Assembly: GCF_000758725.1 (NCBI RefSeq)
Contig: NZ_CP009428.1
Location: forward strand, 4,774,001 to 4,838,000
DNA from: Paenibacillus odorifer
Lineage (GTDB): Bacteria; Bacillota; Bacilli; Paenibacillales; Paenibacillaceae
Reading direction: 5' to 3'
Length of the DNA: 64,000 nucleotides
Position 1 is the stretch's first letter. Every line of letters begins with the position of its first letter. The position numbers and the translations under genes are program-made. The notes beneath the pieces are model-generated. The model worked only from the letters and a program-made list of their open reading frames with translations, was not told where the DNA came from and ran no database searches. Positions 8,188 to 16,722 of this stretch are shown here, piece by piece.

Positions 8188-8310
8188 TTTTCGACATGGA
8201 GATCGAATTCCCTTCTGTCGAAAATTATTTTTCTTTATTTTTTTTCTGCGTTGGATTATAATTAAATATTTTATCTCAATGTTCGAGGTTCTTCGTAATC
8301 GTTCGACAAA
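8188..8310 (-). promoter_or_regulatory. spo0A upstream region with three 0A-box-like sites and a possible sigma-H promoter
   Basis: The 0A-box core TGTCGAA occurs three times. TTTGTCGAA, a perfect match to the consensus, lies on the minus strand at 8310-8302. TCTGTCGAA lies on the plus strand at 8214-8222. CATGTCGAA lies on the minus strand at 8198-8190. Between them, on the minus strand, AGGGAATT followed about 12 nt later by CGAAAA resembles a sigma-H promoter. The spacing to the GTG (about 70-180 nt) fits the Ps-type regulated promoter of spo0A in Bacillus. Site identification is by consensus only. Confidence 0.6.
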
Positions 8311-8340
8311 AAATCTTAAGGCTAAACCGCCTTAAGATTT
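8304..8340 (-). terminator. spoIVB terminator overlapping its stop codon
   Basis: AAATCTTAAGG (8311-8321) and CCTTAAGATTT (8330-8340) form an 11-bp perfect stem followed on the minus strand by TTTTTTG. The 5' arm encodes the last codons of spoIVB (stop at 8322-8324), so termination is built into the gene end. The T tract runs directly into the perfect 0A box at 8310-8302. Confidence 0.85.
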
Positions 8341-9458
8341 AATGAATACCTATTCTCCTGTTTGGTCACACCTGAATCTTGAAGCATCCATTCGATGAAG
8401 CACCCATAACCGGACTTAGGATCATTTACAAATACATGAGTTACCGCCCCTATGAGACGGCCATCCTGTACGATAGGACTTCCGCTCATGCCTTGAACGA
8501 TACCGCCTGTCTTATCGATAAGACGTGGATCGGTGATTCGCAGCACCATTCCTTTAGTGGCTGGCGTTTGCTGATGTGCTACATGAATGATCTCAACCTT
8601 AAACCGCTCCACCTGCTGTCCGTCAACTACAGTTAGGATCTCAGCAGGACCTTCCTTGACTTGATCACTCATCGCCACGGGAATCGGTTCTTTGTAAAGA
8701 CTGTGCTCGGGATTGGAGCTCATTTTACCGAAGATGCCGAAGTCAGTATTACTCTCCACATTTCCAAGCACTTGGCTTTCTTTCAAAAAATGCGCTCGTT
8801 TCTCGCCCGGATCGCCATCCTGGCTTTTGGATATGGAGGTTACACTGGACTGAACAATATGACCACTGCCTACAACAATTGGGGTACCGGTATTCATGTC
8901 TGTAATCACATGTCCCAAAGCTCCATATACACCTTGCTCGGGAGCATAAAAAGTTAATGTGCCGACACCCGCTGCTGAATCACGAATGTACAGGCCTAAC
9001 CGCCACACTTTGTCATGAATGTCATACGCGGGCTTTAGCTTAGCTGTATGCTCTTTACCCCCGCGTTTGAAGACAATGGTCAAGGGGTTATTCGCTTTAC
9101 CAGCACGATCCACCAGCTTGGCCACCTTGGACAACTCATCCAATTTCTCACCATTCATGGAGATCATCAGATCACCCGGCACTAAACCGCTGACCTCTCC
9201 TGGGGAAAGCTTAGATTTCTCTGATACTTCAATCAGATGATGACCAACAACCAAAACACCTGCTGATTTCACTTTCACACCGATCGTTTGACCTCCCGGG
9301 ATCACCTTAAGCTCGGAATGAATTCCTTGTGCAGTCACCTTGGCTGGTTCACCATGCAGTGGTGCAGCAGAACTTAGATTTGTTCCCGTTATGCCCGATA
9401 AACTAAGAAAGAAGGCAAATAAAAGGCCTGGCATTAACTTCCTGAGGTTAGGCTTCAA
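8322..9458 (-). CDS. spoIVB: SpoIVB serine peptidase (sporulation signal)
   Basis: Forespore-made signalling protease of family S55. In Bacillus it crosses the inner forespore membrane and cleaves SpoIVFA to release pro-sigma-K processing. The 378-aa protein has an N-terminal signal/anchor (about residues 8-32), a PDZ domain (about 95-170, with SPGEVSGLVPGDLMISMNGE as landmark) and a C-terminal peptidase domain with catalytic His in GALGH and Ser in GMSGSPI. The start used is TTG at 9458, with AAAGGGAG about 11 nt upstream; an ATG at 9434 with its own AGGAAG is an alternative. It sits between recN and spo0A, as in Bacillus. Confidence 0.97.
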   Translation of the reverse strand: MKPNLRKLMPGLLFAFFLSLSGITGTNLSSAAPLHGEPAKVTAQGIHSELKVIPGGQTIGVKVKSAGVLVVGHHLIEVSEKSKLSPGEVSGLVPGDLMISMNGEKLDELSKVAKLVDRAGKANNPLTIVFKRGGKEHTAKLKPAYDIHDKVWRLGLYIRDSAAGVGTLTFYAPEQGVYGALGHVITDMNTGTPIVVGSGHIVQSSVTSISKSQDGDPGEKRAHFLKESQVLGNVESNTDFGIFGKMSSNPEHSLYKEPIPVAMSDQVKEGPAEILTVVDGQQVERFKVEIIHVAHQQTPATKGMVLRITDPRLIDKTGGIVQGMSGSPIVQDGRLIGAVTHVFVNDPKSGYGCFIEWMLQDSGVTKQENRYSLNLKAV

Positions 9459-9572
9459 TGGCTGTCACGCTCCCTTTTGCTTCTTTCGCTTGACGAAAAA
9501 GGTGGTCGCCAATTGCGTACCTATAAGATAACCTTGCCCCCAGGCTTTTATTACTGTCAATCATTGCTCCGC

Positions 9573-11300
9573 TTAGCTTGTTGCAGCCTTACTTGCCTCG
9601 GCCAGATTAAGCATTTCCTGCGAGTGATGCAATGTTTTTTCGGTAATTTCTACGCCACCCAGCATCCGGGCCAGCTCCATTACACGTCCATCGTTTGTTA
9701 GGGATTCCACTTCAGTCATGGTTCTTCCATCCTCAACCTTTTTGCGGATTAAGTACTGATGGTCAGCCATACAAGCCACCTGCGGCAAGTGAGTAATGGA
9801 GAACACCTGACAGGTAGAGGATAGCTTAAACAGCTTATCTGCGATGGACTGAGCGGCTCTGCCGCTGACACCGGTATCCACTTCGTCAAAAATCAGAACT
9901 GGAATTGCATCATGGCGCGCAAAAATACTTTTCATTGCCAGCATAATACGCGACAGCTCACCACCAGAGGCGATTTTGCCAAGAGGTCTCAGGGGTTCGC
10001 CCGGGTTAGGGGATATCATAAATTCTGCGCTGTCTATCCCTTGTCTTGTGAGGCGAATACGCCGACCATTGTATTCCACTCCACGGGGGTCCTCCAGCGT
10101 GTCTAATTTGACCTGCAACGAGGTTCTTTCCATTTGAAGGTCTTTAAGCTCACCCTCCACTTGGGTGGCCAGATCAGCAGCACAAAGCTTGCGTGCTTCA
10201 CTTAATTCCGTAGCTGCTTCCATTAATACAGACAGCAGCGAATCGCGCTTCGCCGTCAGTTTCTCCAGATATTCATCTTTATTCTCAAGCAAATCAGTTT
10301 CCCGGTGAATTTGTTCATAATAAGCCAAAATCTGTTCTACACTCTCTCCATATTTACGTCGGAGTCCAGTGATCAAATCCAGACGATTCTCGATTTCTTC
10401 AAGTCGCATCGGATTGAACTCGATATTTTCCCGGTAATCACGAAGCTGAAAAGCAGCATCCTCTAGCTGGTAATATGAGGACTGCAGCTGTTCGAGCACT
10501 GTTCGCAGACCCTTCTCATCGTAACGAACTGCATCCTCAAGTCTGGAAATGACATTACCGATCGATTCCAAGCCTTGTCTGTCGTAAAGCAGCTCATATG
10601 CACCCGATACGGAATCCATCATTTTCTCACTGTGGGATAGTTTGACCCGTTCTTCGGTAAGTAATTCATCTTCTCCCGGTTTTAATCCGGCGGATGAAAT
10701 TTCTTCAAGCTGAAAACGATATAAGTCGAGCATTTGGTATGCCTTCTGGCTGGATTCCTGCAGCTCTCGCAGCTCTTTCTCCACCTTCGCGAAGGCAGAA
10801 TACCTTTCCTGAAAAACTGCCTTTAGCGGACCAATAATCGGTTCTCCGTATGTATCCAGCAGTCCCAGATGCCGTTCCGCCTTCAGCAAGTTCTGGTGCT
10901 CATGCTGGCCGTGTATATTAACCAGCTGCTCGCCGATCTCGCGAAGCATGGTAAGATTGACCATCTGTCCATTTACACGTGATGTACTTTTACCTTGAGA
11001 GGTAAGCTCGCGTCGTATAATAAGATGCTCCTCGCGCTGGGCCTCAATGCCAAGACGCTCCAAAGTCTCCCAAACGGGATGACCGCTGGGAAGACTGAAG
11101 AGCGCCTCCATCTCCGCTTTTTCACAACCATAACGAATGGAATCCGCTGAACCGCGGCCTCCAACAATCAATCCAAGCGCATCAATAATAATGGATTTAC
11201 CTGCCCCGGTCTCTCCCGTAAGCACGTGGAAGCCAGGATAAAAATGCACATCAACCGCCTCAACGACGGCAAGATTGCGTATAGACAAGGTTTCTAACAC
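9573..11300 (-). CDS. recN: DNA repair protein RecN
   Basis: SMC-like ATPase that gathers at double-strand breaks before recombination. The 575-aa protein has N-terminal Walker A GETGAGKS (29-36), long central coiled coils with many Glu, Leu and Arg heptads, a C-terminal ABC signature SGGELSR (about 442-448) and Walker B VLIFDEVDTGVSG (about 467-479). Length matches the family. The ATG start is preceded by GGAGGTGC. It lies downstream of argR, as in Bacillus, where RecN is part of the SOS response; I did not identify a clear LexA box. Confidence 0.96.
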   Translation of the reverse strand: MLETLSIRNLAVVEAVDVHFYPGFHVLTGETGAGKSIIIDALGLIVGGRGSADSIRYGCEKAEMEALFSLPSGHPVWETLERLGIEAQREEHLIIRRELTSQGKSTSRVNGQMVNLTMLREIGEQLVNIHGQHEHQNLLKAERHLGLLDTYGEPIIGPLKAVFQERYSAFAKVEKELRELQESSQKAYQMLDLYRFQLEEISSAGLKPGEDELLTEERVKLSHSEKMMDSVSGAYELLYDRQGLESIGNVISRLEDAVRYDEKGLRTVLEQLQSSYYQLEDAAFQLRDYRENIEFNPMRLEEIENRLDLITGLRRKYGESVEQILAYYEQIHRETDLLENKDEYLEKLTAKRDSLLSVLMEAATELSEARKLCAADLATQVEGELKDLQMERTSLQVKLDTLEDPRGVEYNGRRIRLTRQGIDSAEFMISPNPGEPLRPLGKIASGGELSRIMLAMKSIFARHDAIPVLIFDEVDTGVSGRAAQSIADKLFKLSSTCQVFSITHLPQVACMADHQYLIRKKVEDGRTMTEVESLTNDGRVMELARMLGGVEITEKTLHHSQEMLNLAEASKAATS

Positions 11301-11346
11301 TAATAGAGCACCTCCGAGAAGATGACAGGCATCTGATTAATTATAA

Positions 11347-11796
11347 TTAAGAAATATAACCCATGATTTGTGAAATTACAGTCTTACTGTCCTCAGGTAA
11401 ACGGCAAATAATAAGGATTGTATCATCACCAGAAAGGGTTCCCATAATTTGCGGCCAGTCAATATTATCAATCAAAGCAGCGACAGAGTTAGCCGTACCT
11501 GGTAAACATTTCATCACCACAAGATTAGCCGAGGAATCGATCTGCACAAAATTATCCACAAGAACGCGCTTAAGCTTCTGAATGGGATTGTACCGTTGAT
11601 CCGTTGGAAGTGAATATTTATATCTTCCATCATCCATGGGTACCTTGATGAGCAACAGCTCTTTTATATCTCGAGATACTGTGGCTTGAGTAACTTGAAA
11701 ACCTGATTCACGCAAGGCTTCCACAAGCTCGTCCTGTGTCTCGATATCCTTTTGTGTAATAATTTCACGAATCTTAATATGTCGTTGTCCCTTCAT
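11347..11796 (-). CDS. argR: Arginine repressor ArgR/AhrC
   Basis: Arginine-responsive hexameric regulator that represses arginine biosynthesis and activates catabolism. The N-terminal winged HTH (residues 1-70, including TQDELVEALRESGFQVTQAT and the Ser-Arg recognition segment) is followed by the oligomerisation and arginine-binding domain with GTANSVAALID and GDDTILIIC. The ATG at 11796 was chosen over an upstream TTG because AGGAGG lies 6 nt before it; this gives 149 aa, the usual size. It lies directly upstream of recN, the conserved Firmicute order. Confidence 0.96.
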   Translation of the reverse strand: MKGQRHIKIREIITQKDIETQDELVEALRESGFQVTQATVSRDIKELLLIKVPMDDGRYKYSLPTDQRYNPIQKLKRVLVDNFVQIDSSANLVVMKCLPGTANSVAALIDNIDWPQIMGTLSGDDTILIICRLPEDSKTVISQIMGYIS

Positions 11797-11827
11797 TGTT
11801 GCCTCCTGGTATATAAAAAATATGGAC

Positions 11828-12301
11828 TCAGTTTGATTCTCCATCGTCTTTGCCAAGCTTAATTACATGGATCGATGCTGTTGCTACATTAACATATAGA
11901 ACGCCGCTGCATTCCGGATAGATCAGCAGGTAGGGAAGCAAGGTATCACGTAAGCCGCTGCCAGTGAAATCCAAAGGCTTGCGTGGTCTGGAAAGGATAA
12001 CTAAATATAACGATCCTTCCTCTTTTGTCGCCACATAATCTATAAATAACCGGCTATACATCTGCGCCCCATTTACGTTGAAAGACAAGGGGATTTTTAA
12101 TTTCCCTCCAACGACCTCATATCCTTCATCCTCAAGTATATCAATAGAGGGATGTGGAATAATCACTTTATTGAACGGAATCTGATCCTTCATAAAAGAA
12201 CGCGGAGAACTCTGCAGCCATACATATACCCGATATATTATAAAAATCGATAATGCTACCCCAATAAACGCCATAACGACCTTGTCAGAGCTACCCGCCA
12301 C
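11828..12301 (-). CDS. Small membrane-anchored protein of unknown function
   Basis: A protein of about 157 aa with a single N-terminal membrane segment (about residues 8-28, VVMAFIGVALSIFIIYRVYV) and a soluble beta-rich domain that I do not recognise. The GTG at 12301 was preferred because GAGGTG lies 7 nt upstream; a TTG two codons earlier lies too close to it. It separates tlyA from argR, a position that is empty in Bacillus subtilis. Its stop is about 30 nt before argR, so it is probably co-transcribed with argR and recN. The function is unknown. Confidence 0.7.
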   Translation of the reverse strand: MAGSSDKVVMAFIGVALSIFIIYRVYVWLQSSPRSFMKDQIPFNKVIIPHPSIDILEDEGYEVVGGKLKIPLSFNVNGAQMYSRLFIDYVATKEEGSLYLVILSRPRKPLDFTGSGLRDTLLPYLLIYPECSGVLYVNVATASIHVIKLGKDDGESN

Positions 12302-12456
12302 TATCAATCACCTCGGTGATTTATTCGCGTGAAGCCCTGGTAAATCCTGCTTCTAAGCTGTTTTTTTACGAGCTTTCCGCATAATTGATATTATTCGCTA
12401 ATTCAGCATTTTACAATTACAACGAGCACAGTAAATCCAAAAAAGATTCAAAATAT

Positions 12457-12484
12457 AAAGACCCGGATTTTATACCGGGTCTTT
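12457..12484 (-). terminator. tlyA-distal terminator
   Basis: AAAGACCCGG (12457-12466) and CCGGGTCTTT (12475-12484) form a perfect 10-bp stem with an 8-nt loop, flanked by A/T-rich sequence. A second hairpin closer to tlyA pairs AACACCCCG (12522-12530) with CGGGGTGTT (12550-12558). Together they close the long operon that ends with tlyA. Confidence 0.8.
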
Positions 12485-12566
12485 ATTTTAATAAATTCAA
12501 TCCATTTGAGCAAATCTGCAAAACACCCCGCTGACCATTTGAGGTTGACGGGGTGTTCATAAAGCT

Positions 12567-13469
12567 CTAGCGGCGCGGGGAGTTTCCATGAGTAGAACTC
12601 ACATTAAAAGTACTCGTAGCCTGCTTAATCACTTCATCAGCAAGGGAAGCGAAGTCCTCCACTGGAATGACTGCTGCAACAGCAGCTGCCGGCTGTACGG
12701 ATACTTCTTCGCCTTCCACCACTTCTGGCGTCAGTCTCCAGTGAGCAAGAAACTCAATATTGCCTTCTCCGCCTGTAATTGGTGAAAAGGTTAATCCATG
12801 TAGACCGAATCCTAACTCTGCAGCCATAGTCAGTACATTAATCAATACCTCTTTATGGACCGCGGAATCACGAATCACACCTGATTTTCCAACCTTCTCA
12901 CGCCCAGCCTCAAATTGCGGCTTGATGAGTGCAGCGATATCTGCTGGACGTTGCAGCAAGGCTTTGAGGGGTGGGAGAATTATTTTTAAGGATATAAAAG
13001 AAACATCAATACTGGCAAAGTCCGGAACAGGACCCTGCAAATCTGAAGGTGTCATATACCGGAAGTTCGTACGCTCCATGACGCTCACTCGCTCATCATT
13101 ACGCAGTGACCAATCCAGCTGGTTATAGCCAACATCAATGGCATACACATGGCTTACACCATTCTGAAGCGCACAATCTGTGAAGCCGCCAGTGGAAGCA
13201 CCAATGTCCAGCATGTTCCGTCCGGTAAGATCAATATTAAATTGGCGAAGAGCCTTCTCCAGCTTTAGGCCTCCACGACTGACATACGGATGCACAGAGC
13301 CTTTAACCTTAAGGGTAGACTCCCGCGAGACCTTCATGCCAGCTTTTTCAATACGTTCCTCATCCGCGAGCACCAACCCTGCCATAATAGCAGCTTTAGC
13401 TTTCTCCCGGCTTTCATAAAAACCTTGCTCCACAAGCAGTACATCAATCCGTTCTTTACGGTGTTCCAT
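12567..13469 (-). CDS. tlyA: TlyA family rRNA (2'-O)-methyltransferase
   Basis: SAM-dependent 2'-O-methyltransferase; TlyA homologues modify 16S and 23S rRNA. An N-terminal S4 RNA-binding domain (about residues 1-60) is followed by an FtsJ-like fold with SAM motif I LDIGASTGGFTDCAL, an acidic motif DFASIDVSFISL and KPQFEAGREKVGKSGVIRD. The C-terminus has an Ala/Val-rich extension beyond the usual end. The ATG at 13469 has GGGAG 6 nt upstream; earlier TTG and ATG codons at 13490 and 13475 lack proper spacing. The order xseA-xseB-ispA-dxs-tlyA-argR-recN is conserved in spore formers. Confidence 0.94.
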   Translation of the reverse strand: MEHRKERIDVLLVEQGFYESREKAKAAIMAGLVLADEERIEKAGMKVSRESTLKVKGSVHPYVSRGGLKLEKALRQFNIDLTGRNMLDIGASTGGFTDCALQNGVSHVYAIDVGYNQLDWSLRNDERVSVMERTNFRYMTPSDLQGPVPDFASIDVSFISLKIILPPLKALLQRPADIAALIKPQFEAGREKVGKSGVIRDSAVHKEVLINVLTMAAELGFGLHGLTFSPITGGEGNIEFLAHWRLTPEVVEGEEVSVQPAAAVAAVIPVEDFASLADEVIKQATSTFNVSSTHGNSPRR

Positions 13470-13514
13470 GGTCATCTCCCGATCGTTCAAGGGTTACTAA
13501 TTTCCGGCTTCCAC

Positions 13515-15419
13515 TTAGGAAGACGAAGTCGTTTTGTAATTATAAGCACTTAGAGCCATCATGGACTTGATACGTGCACATAACGCTTCTACGGTAAGGC
13601 CTGTTTGCTGACGTTGTTCTTTAATGGAGCCATGCTCCACGAAGATGTCGGGCACACCCATCAGATGTACACGAGCGTCATAAATTTCATGCTCCGCGTA
13701 GAATTCCAATACCGCACTGCCGAGACTTCCCGCTTGGCAAGCCTCTTCAATAACAACCATATTGGTTCCAGCATGAGCCAAATCAAGAAGCATGGAGTTA
13801 TCAAGCGGCTTCAGGAAACGCGCATTCACAATACCCACCTGAATCCCTTCCCGCTTCAGCAAATCAGCGGCTTCTTCAGCCACTTGAACCATAGGACCAC
13901 ATGCCACCACAGCATATCCTTCTCCTGTACGCAGTCGTTCCCATGATCCTATAGGAAGGGTATGCAGTTCAGCATCCATTGCCACGCCTGTTCCGTTAAT
14001 ACGCGGATAGCGGTAAGCAATTGGACCGTCATTATATTCAAGTGCCGTCTTCATCATATGACGCAGCTCATTTTCGTCTTTCGGCATCATCATCACCATA
14101 TTAGGGATATGGCGCATAAAAGCAACATCGTACACACCCTGATGAGTCTCACCATCCGCACCCACAAATCCAGCACGGTCAATGGCGAACATAACATTGG
14201 CGTTATGGCGGCAAATATCATGGACGATCTGATCATAGGCACGCTGCATGAAGGTAGAATACACGGCGTATACCGGCTTCATCCCTTCCATAGCCAAAGC
14301 TGCACACAGGGTTGCTGCATGCTGCTCGGCAATACCGACGTCAATCATGCGATCCGGAAATTCCTTCGCAAAAGGAAACAACCCTGAACCGCCTGGCATC
14401 GCAGGGGTAACTGCAATCAGGCGCGAATCTTCACGTCCCAGCTCAATCAGCGTACTGCCAAATACTTCGGTATACATTGGAGGACCTACAGCTTTAAGTG
14501 CCTGACCCGACTCAATTTTGTAAGGGGAAATGGCATGCGATTTATAGAAATCAGTCTCAGCCGGTTTGTAGCCCTTGCCTTTGGTCGTCAGCACATGCAC
14601 AAGCACAGGACCCGCCACGTTATCTGCTTGATGGAAGGTGTCGATCATTTTCTCCAGATCATGTCCATCCACTGGCCCAAGATACGTAAAGCCAAGCTCT
14701 TCAAACAATACTCCGGGTACCATCATATATTTAAGACTGTTTTTTAACTGTTCAGCGGTTTTCGCTAATCGTCCACCGATGGCCGGAATCTTCTTAAGCA
14801 GCCCTTCAACCTCGTCTTTAGCACGCAAATAATGACGGTCCGAACGAATTTTGCTTAAATAATTGTGCATCGCCCCTACATTCGGAGCAATCGACATTTC
14901 ATTATCGTTCAAAATAACCATCAGCTTACGCTTCTCATGGCCAATGTGGTTAAGCGCTTCAAAAGCCATCCCGCCGGTAAGCGCACCGTCACCAATCACG
15001 GCAATTACCTTGTTGTCTTCGCCTTTAAGATCACGAGCCATAGCCATCCCCATCGCTGCCGACAAAGAGGTGCTGCTATGTCCAGCTTCCCACACATCAT
15101 GTTCGCTTTCAGAGCGCTTAACAAAGCCGCACAATCCCTGATATTTGCGCAGGGTATCAAAGCGATCTTGACGGCCGGTCAGTATTTTGTGGACATAGGC
15201 TTGGTGGCCAACGTCGTAGATCATTTTGTCACGAGGACTGTTGTAGCAATAATGTAAGGCCAGCGTGAGCTCCACCACCCCCAGATTAGAACCGAGGTGC
15301 CCGCCGGTTGCTGTAAGCTTCTCAATCAGAAATCGTCGAATTTCCTCTGCAAGAGTAGTTAATTCTTCGACTGACAGTGATTTCAGTTGTTGTGGATCAT
15401 TTATTTGTGGAAGCAGCAC
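13515..15419 (-). CDS. dxs: 1-deoxy-D-xylulose-5-phosphate synthase
   Basis: First enzyme of the MEP isoprenoid pathway. It condenses pyruvate and glyceraldehyde-3-phosphate using thiamine diphosphate. The 634-aa protein has the expected length, with the substrate-binding GHLGSNLG segment near residue 40, the TPP motif GDGALTGGMAFEALNHIG (about 146-163) and the transketolase pyrimidine-domain stretch DRAGFVGADGETHQG. The start is GTG with GGGGAAC upstream. It follows ispA, so the window carries both the entry step and a prenyl chain elongation step of isoprenoid synthesis. A promoter-like sequence and a hairpin lie between ispA and the dxs coding start. Confidence 0.97.
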   Translation of the reverse strand: MLLPQINDPQQLKSLSVEELTTLAEEIRRFLIEKLTATGGHLGSNLGVVELTLALHYCYNSPRDKMIYDVGHQAYVHKILTGRQDRFDTLRKYQGLCGFVKRSESEHDVWEAGHSSTSLSAAMGMAMARDLKGEDNKVIAVIGDGALTGGMAFEALNHIGHEKRKLMVILNDNEMSIAPNVGAMHNYLSKIRSDRHYLRAKDEVEGLLKKIPAIGGRLAKTAEQLKNSLKYMMVPGVLFEELGFTYLGPVDGHDLEKMIDTFHQADNVAGPVLVHVLTTKGKGYKPAETDFYKSHAISPYKIESGQALKAVGPPMYTEVFGSTLIELGREDSRLIAVTPAMPGGSGLFPFAKEFPDRMIDVGIAEQHAATLCAALAMEGMKPVYAVYSTFMQRAYDQIVHDICRHNANVMFAIDRAGFVGADGETHQGVYDVAFMRHIPNMVMMMPKDENELRHMMKTALEYNDGPIAYRYPRINGTGVAMDAELHTLPIGSWERLRTGEGYAVVACGPMVQVAEEAADLLKREGIQVGIVNARFLKPLDNSMLLDLAHAGTNMVVIEEACQAGSLGSAVLEFYAEHEIYDARVHLMGVPDIFVEHGSIKEQRQQTGLTVEALCARIKSMMALSAYNYKTTSSS

Positions 15420-15464
15420 GAATAGTTCCCCGCTTTCCTAGATGTTGTAAAATATATAAAAACC

Positions 15465-15493
15465 ATTATAACACAAACGAAACGGCTGTCGAA
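15465..15493 (-). promoter_or_regulatory. Possible internal promoter for dxs
   Basis: Minus strand TTCGAC (15493-15488), a 17-bp spacer and a perfect TATAAT (15470-15465) lie about 45 nt before the dxs GTG. The -35 box overlaps the loop of the hairpin between ispA and dxs. The -35 is a weak match, so confidence is modest. Confidence 0.45.
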
Positions 15494-15504
15494 ATACAGC
15501 CGCT
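15482..15504 (-). terminator. Hairpin after ispA, possible partial terminator
   Basis: CGGCTGT and ACAGCCG can pair around CGAAAT, with the minus-strand downstream sequence TTTCGTTTGTGTT. The T tract is interrupted, so it may only attenuate read-through from ispA into dxs. Confidence 0.5.
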
Positions 15505-15518
15505 TCGAAAGTTCATAC

Positions 15519-16466
15519 TTAGTGATCACGTGCCATTAAATAATCTGCAATTTCCAGCAGGCGCTGGTTGTCGTAAAAACCGCCATTCAGCACAGCATTT
15601 TGAGCTGCTTCTGTAAGCTGCTTCACCTCAGCACGAGATTCCTCTAACCCAATAAAATAAGGGTAGGTTACCTTCTGCTGTTTGATATCGCTGCCTGTTT
15701 TTTTACCAAGCTTGCCTTCATCTCCAACCAAATCAAGAATATCATCCTGAATTTGAAAAGCGAGTCCGATGCTTGTGCCAAAATCACGCAGAGCTTCAAG
15801 CTGCTTCTCTGTTGCCCCTGCGATACGTCCGCCGGCTAACAACGAAAAGATAATTAAATCTCCGGTTTTATGCAGATGAATATACTTCAGCTGTGCAAGA
15901 TCTGTTAGTCCTTGCTCGCCTTCCATATCTGCTATCTGACCGCCGACCATGCCGCGTGGACCCGCCATTTCCGCCAGATCCTCCACTATGGATAAAACAT
16001 TATCAGCAGGGATGCCAAATTTACGGGAGGCTTGTACCACACTGTAAAAAGCATGGGTCAAAAGCGCATCACCCGCAAGAATAGCTGACGCTTCACCAAA
16101 GACTTTATGATTCGTCAGCTTGCCGCGCCGATAATCATCATTATCCATGGCAGGCAGATCATCATGAATCAACGAGTAGGTATGTACCATCTCAATAGCA
16201 GCAGCAATAGGCAAGGCTGCTTCACGGCTGCCTCCCAGTGATTCACAAGCAGCGATCACAAGCAGCGGCCGGAGGCGTTTGCCCCCTGCCATTAGCGAAT
16301 ACTTCATCGCTTGCTGTAAATTTTCCGGAACCGTCCATGCTGCGGGAAGAATAGTCTCAAGCTCCTGTGAGAGCAAATCACTTATCGATGCGATGTAATC
16401 CTCCAGCGGCTGCCGCATGCTTTCACTTGCGGACCTTCCCTCCAGATCATTCTCAAAGCGATTCAT
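15519..16466 (-). CDS. ispA: Polyprenyl (farnesyl/geranylgeranyl) diphosphate synthase
   Basis: Short-chain trans-prenyltransferase that elongates DMAPP with IPP. Both aspartate-rich motifs are present: DDLPAMDNDD (first, with its upstream His) and QDDILD (second), plus GGKRLRP for diphosphate binding. The ATG at 16466 gives 315 aa and overlaps the end of xseB by 14 nt; an earlier GTG at 16493 has no good ribosome-binding site. The five residues before the first motif (HTYSLIHDD) fit a C15 synthase, but chain length cannot be settled by reading alone. Confidence 0.93.
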   Translation of the reverse strand: MNRFENDLEGRSASESMRQPLEDYIASISDLLSQELETILPAAWTVPENLQQAMKYSLMAGGKRLRPLLVIAACESLGGSREAALPIAAAIEMVHTYSLIHDDLPAMDNDDYRRGKLTNHKVFGEASAILAGDALLTHAFYSVVQASRKFGIPADNVLSIVEDLAEMAGPRGMVGGQIADMEGEQGLTDLAQLKYIHLHKTGDLIIFSLLAGGRIAGATEKQLEALRDFGTSIGLAFQIQDDILDLVGDEGKLGKKTGSDIKQQKVTYPYFIGLEESRAEVKQLTEAAQNAVLNGGFYDNQRLLEIADYLMARDH

Positions 16467-16722
16467 CGGCGTCCCCTTCCAGACGTGCACCAAACGGCTT
16501 TTTGCGCAGTTCTCCGTCCTCTTGGGTAATCATTTCGATCTTACGCTCTACTTGTTCCAGCTTGCTGCCGCAAAGCTGCGACAGCTTCATGCCCTGCTGA
16601 AATAAATCGATGGCCTTCTCCAGAGGAACGTCGCCGTGTTCAAGCTCACGAACGATTTCCTCCAGTCGGTCCATAGCGCCTTCAAAATCAAGTTCCGCTT
16701 CCTTCGTCATCGTCTTTGCCAT
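16453..16722 (-). CDS. xseB: Exodeoxyribonuclease VII small subunit
   Basis: Small helical partner of XseA in the single-strand-specific exonuclease VII. The 89-aa protein has the family core FEGAMDRLEEIVRELEHGDV and LEKAIDLFQQGMKLSQLC, forming a helical hairpin, and a charged tail. The gene overlaps the 3' end of xseA by 35 nt and the start of ispA by 14 nt, so the three are translationally coupled. The ATG at 16722 directly abuts GGAGG; an in-frame ATG at 16710 is spaced 12 nt from it, so either start is possible. Confidence 0.94.
   Translation of the reverse strand: MAKTMTKEAELDFEGAMDRLEEIVRELEHGDVPLEKAIDLFQQGMKLSQLCGSKLEQVERKIEMITQEDGELRKKPFGARLEGDADESL

Noticed and set aside
13470..13490. 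Earlier TTG start for tlyA
   Set aside because: It has no ribosome-binding site and would place GGGAG inside the coding region; the ATG at 13469 has correct spacing.
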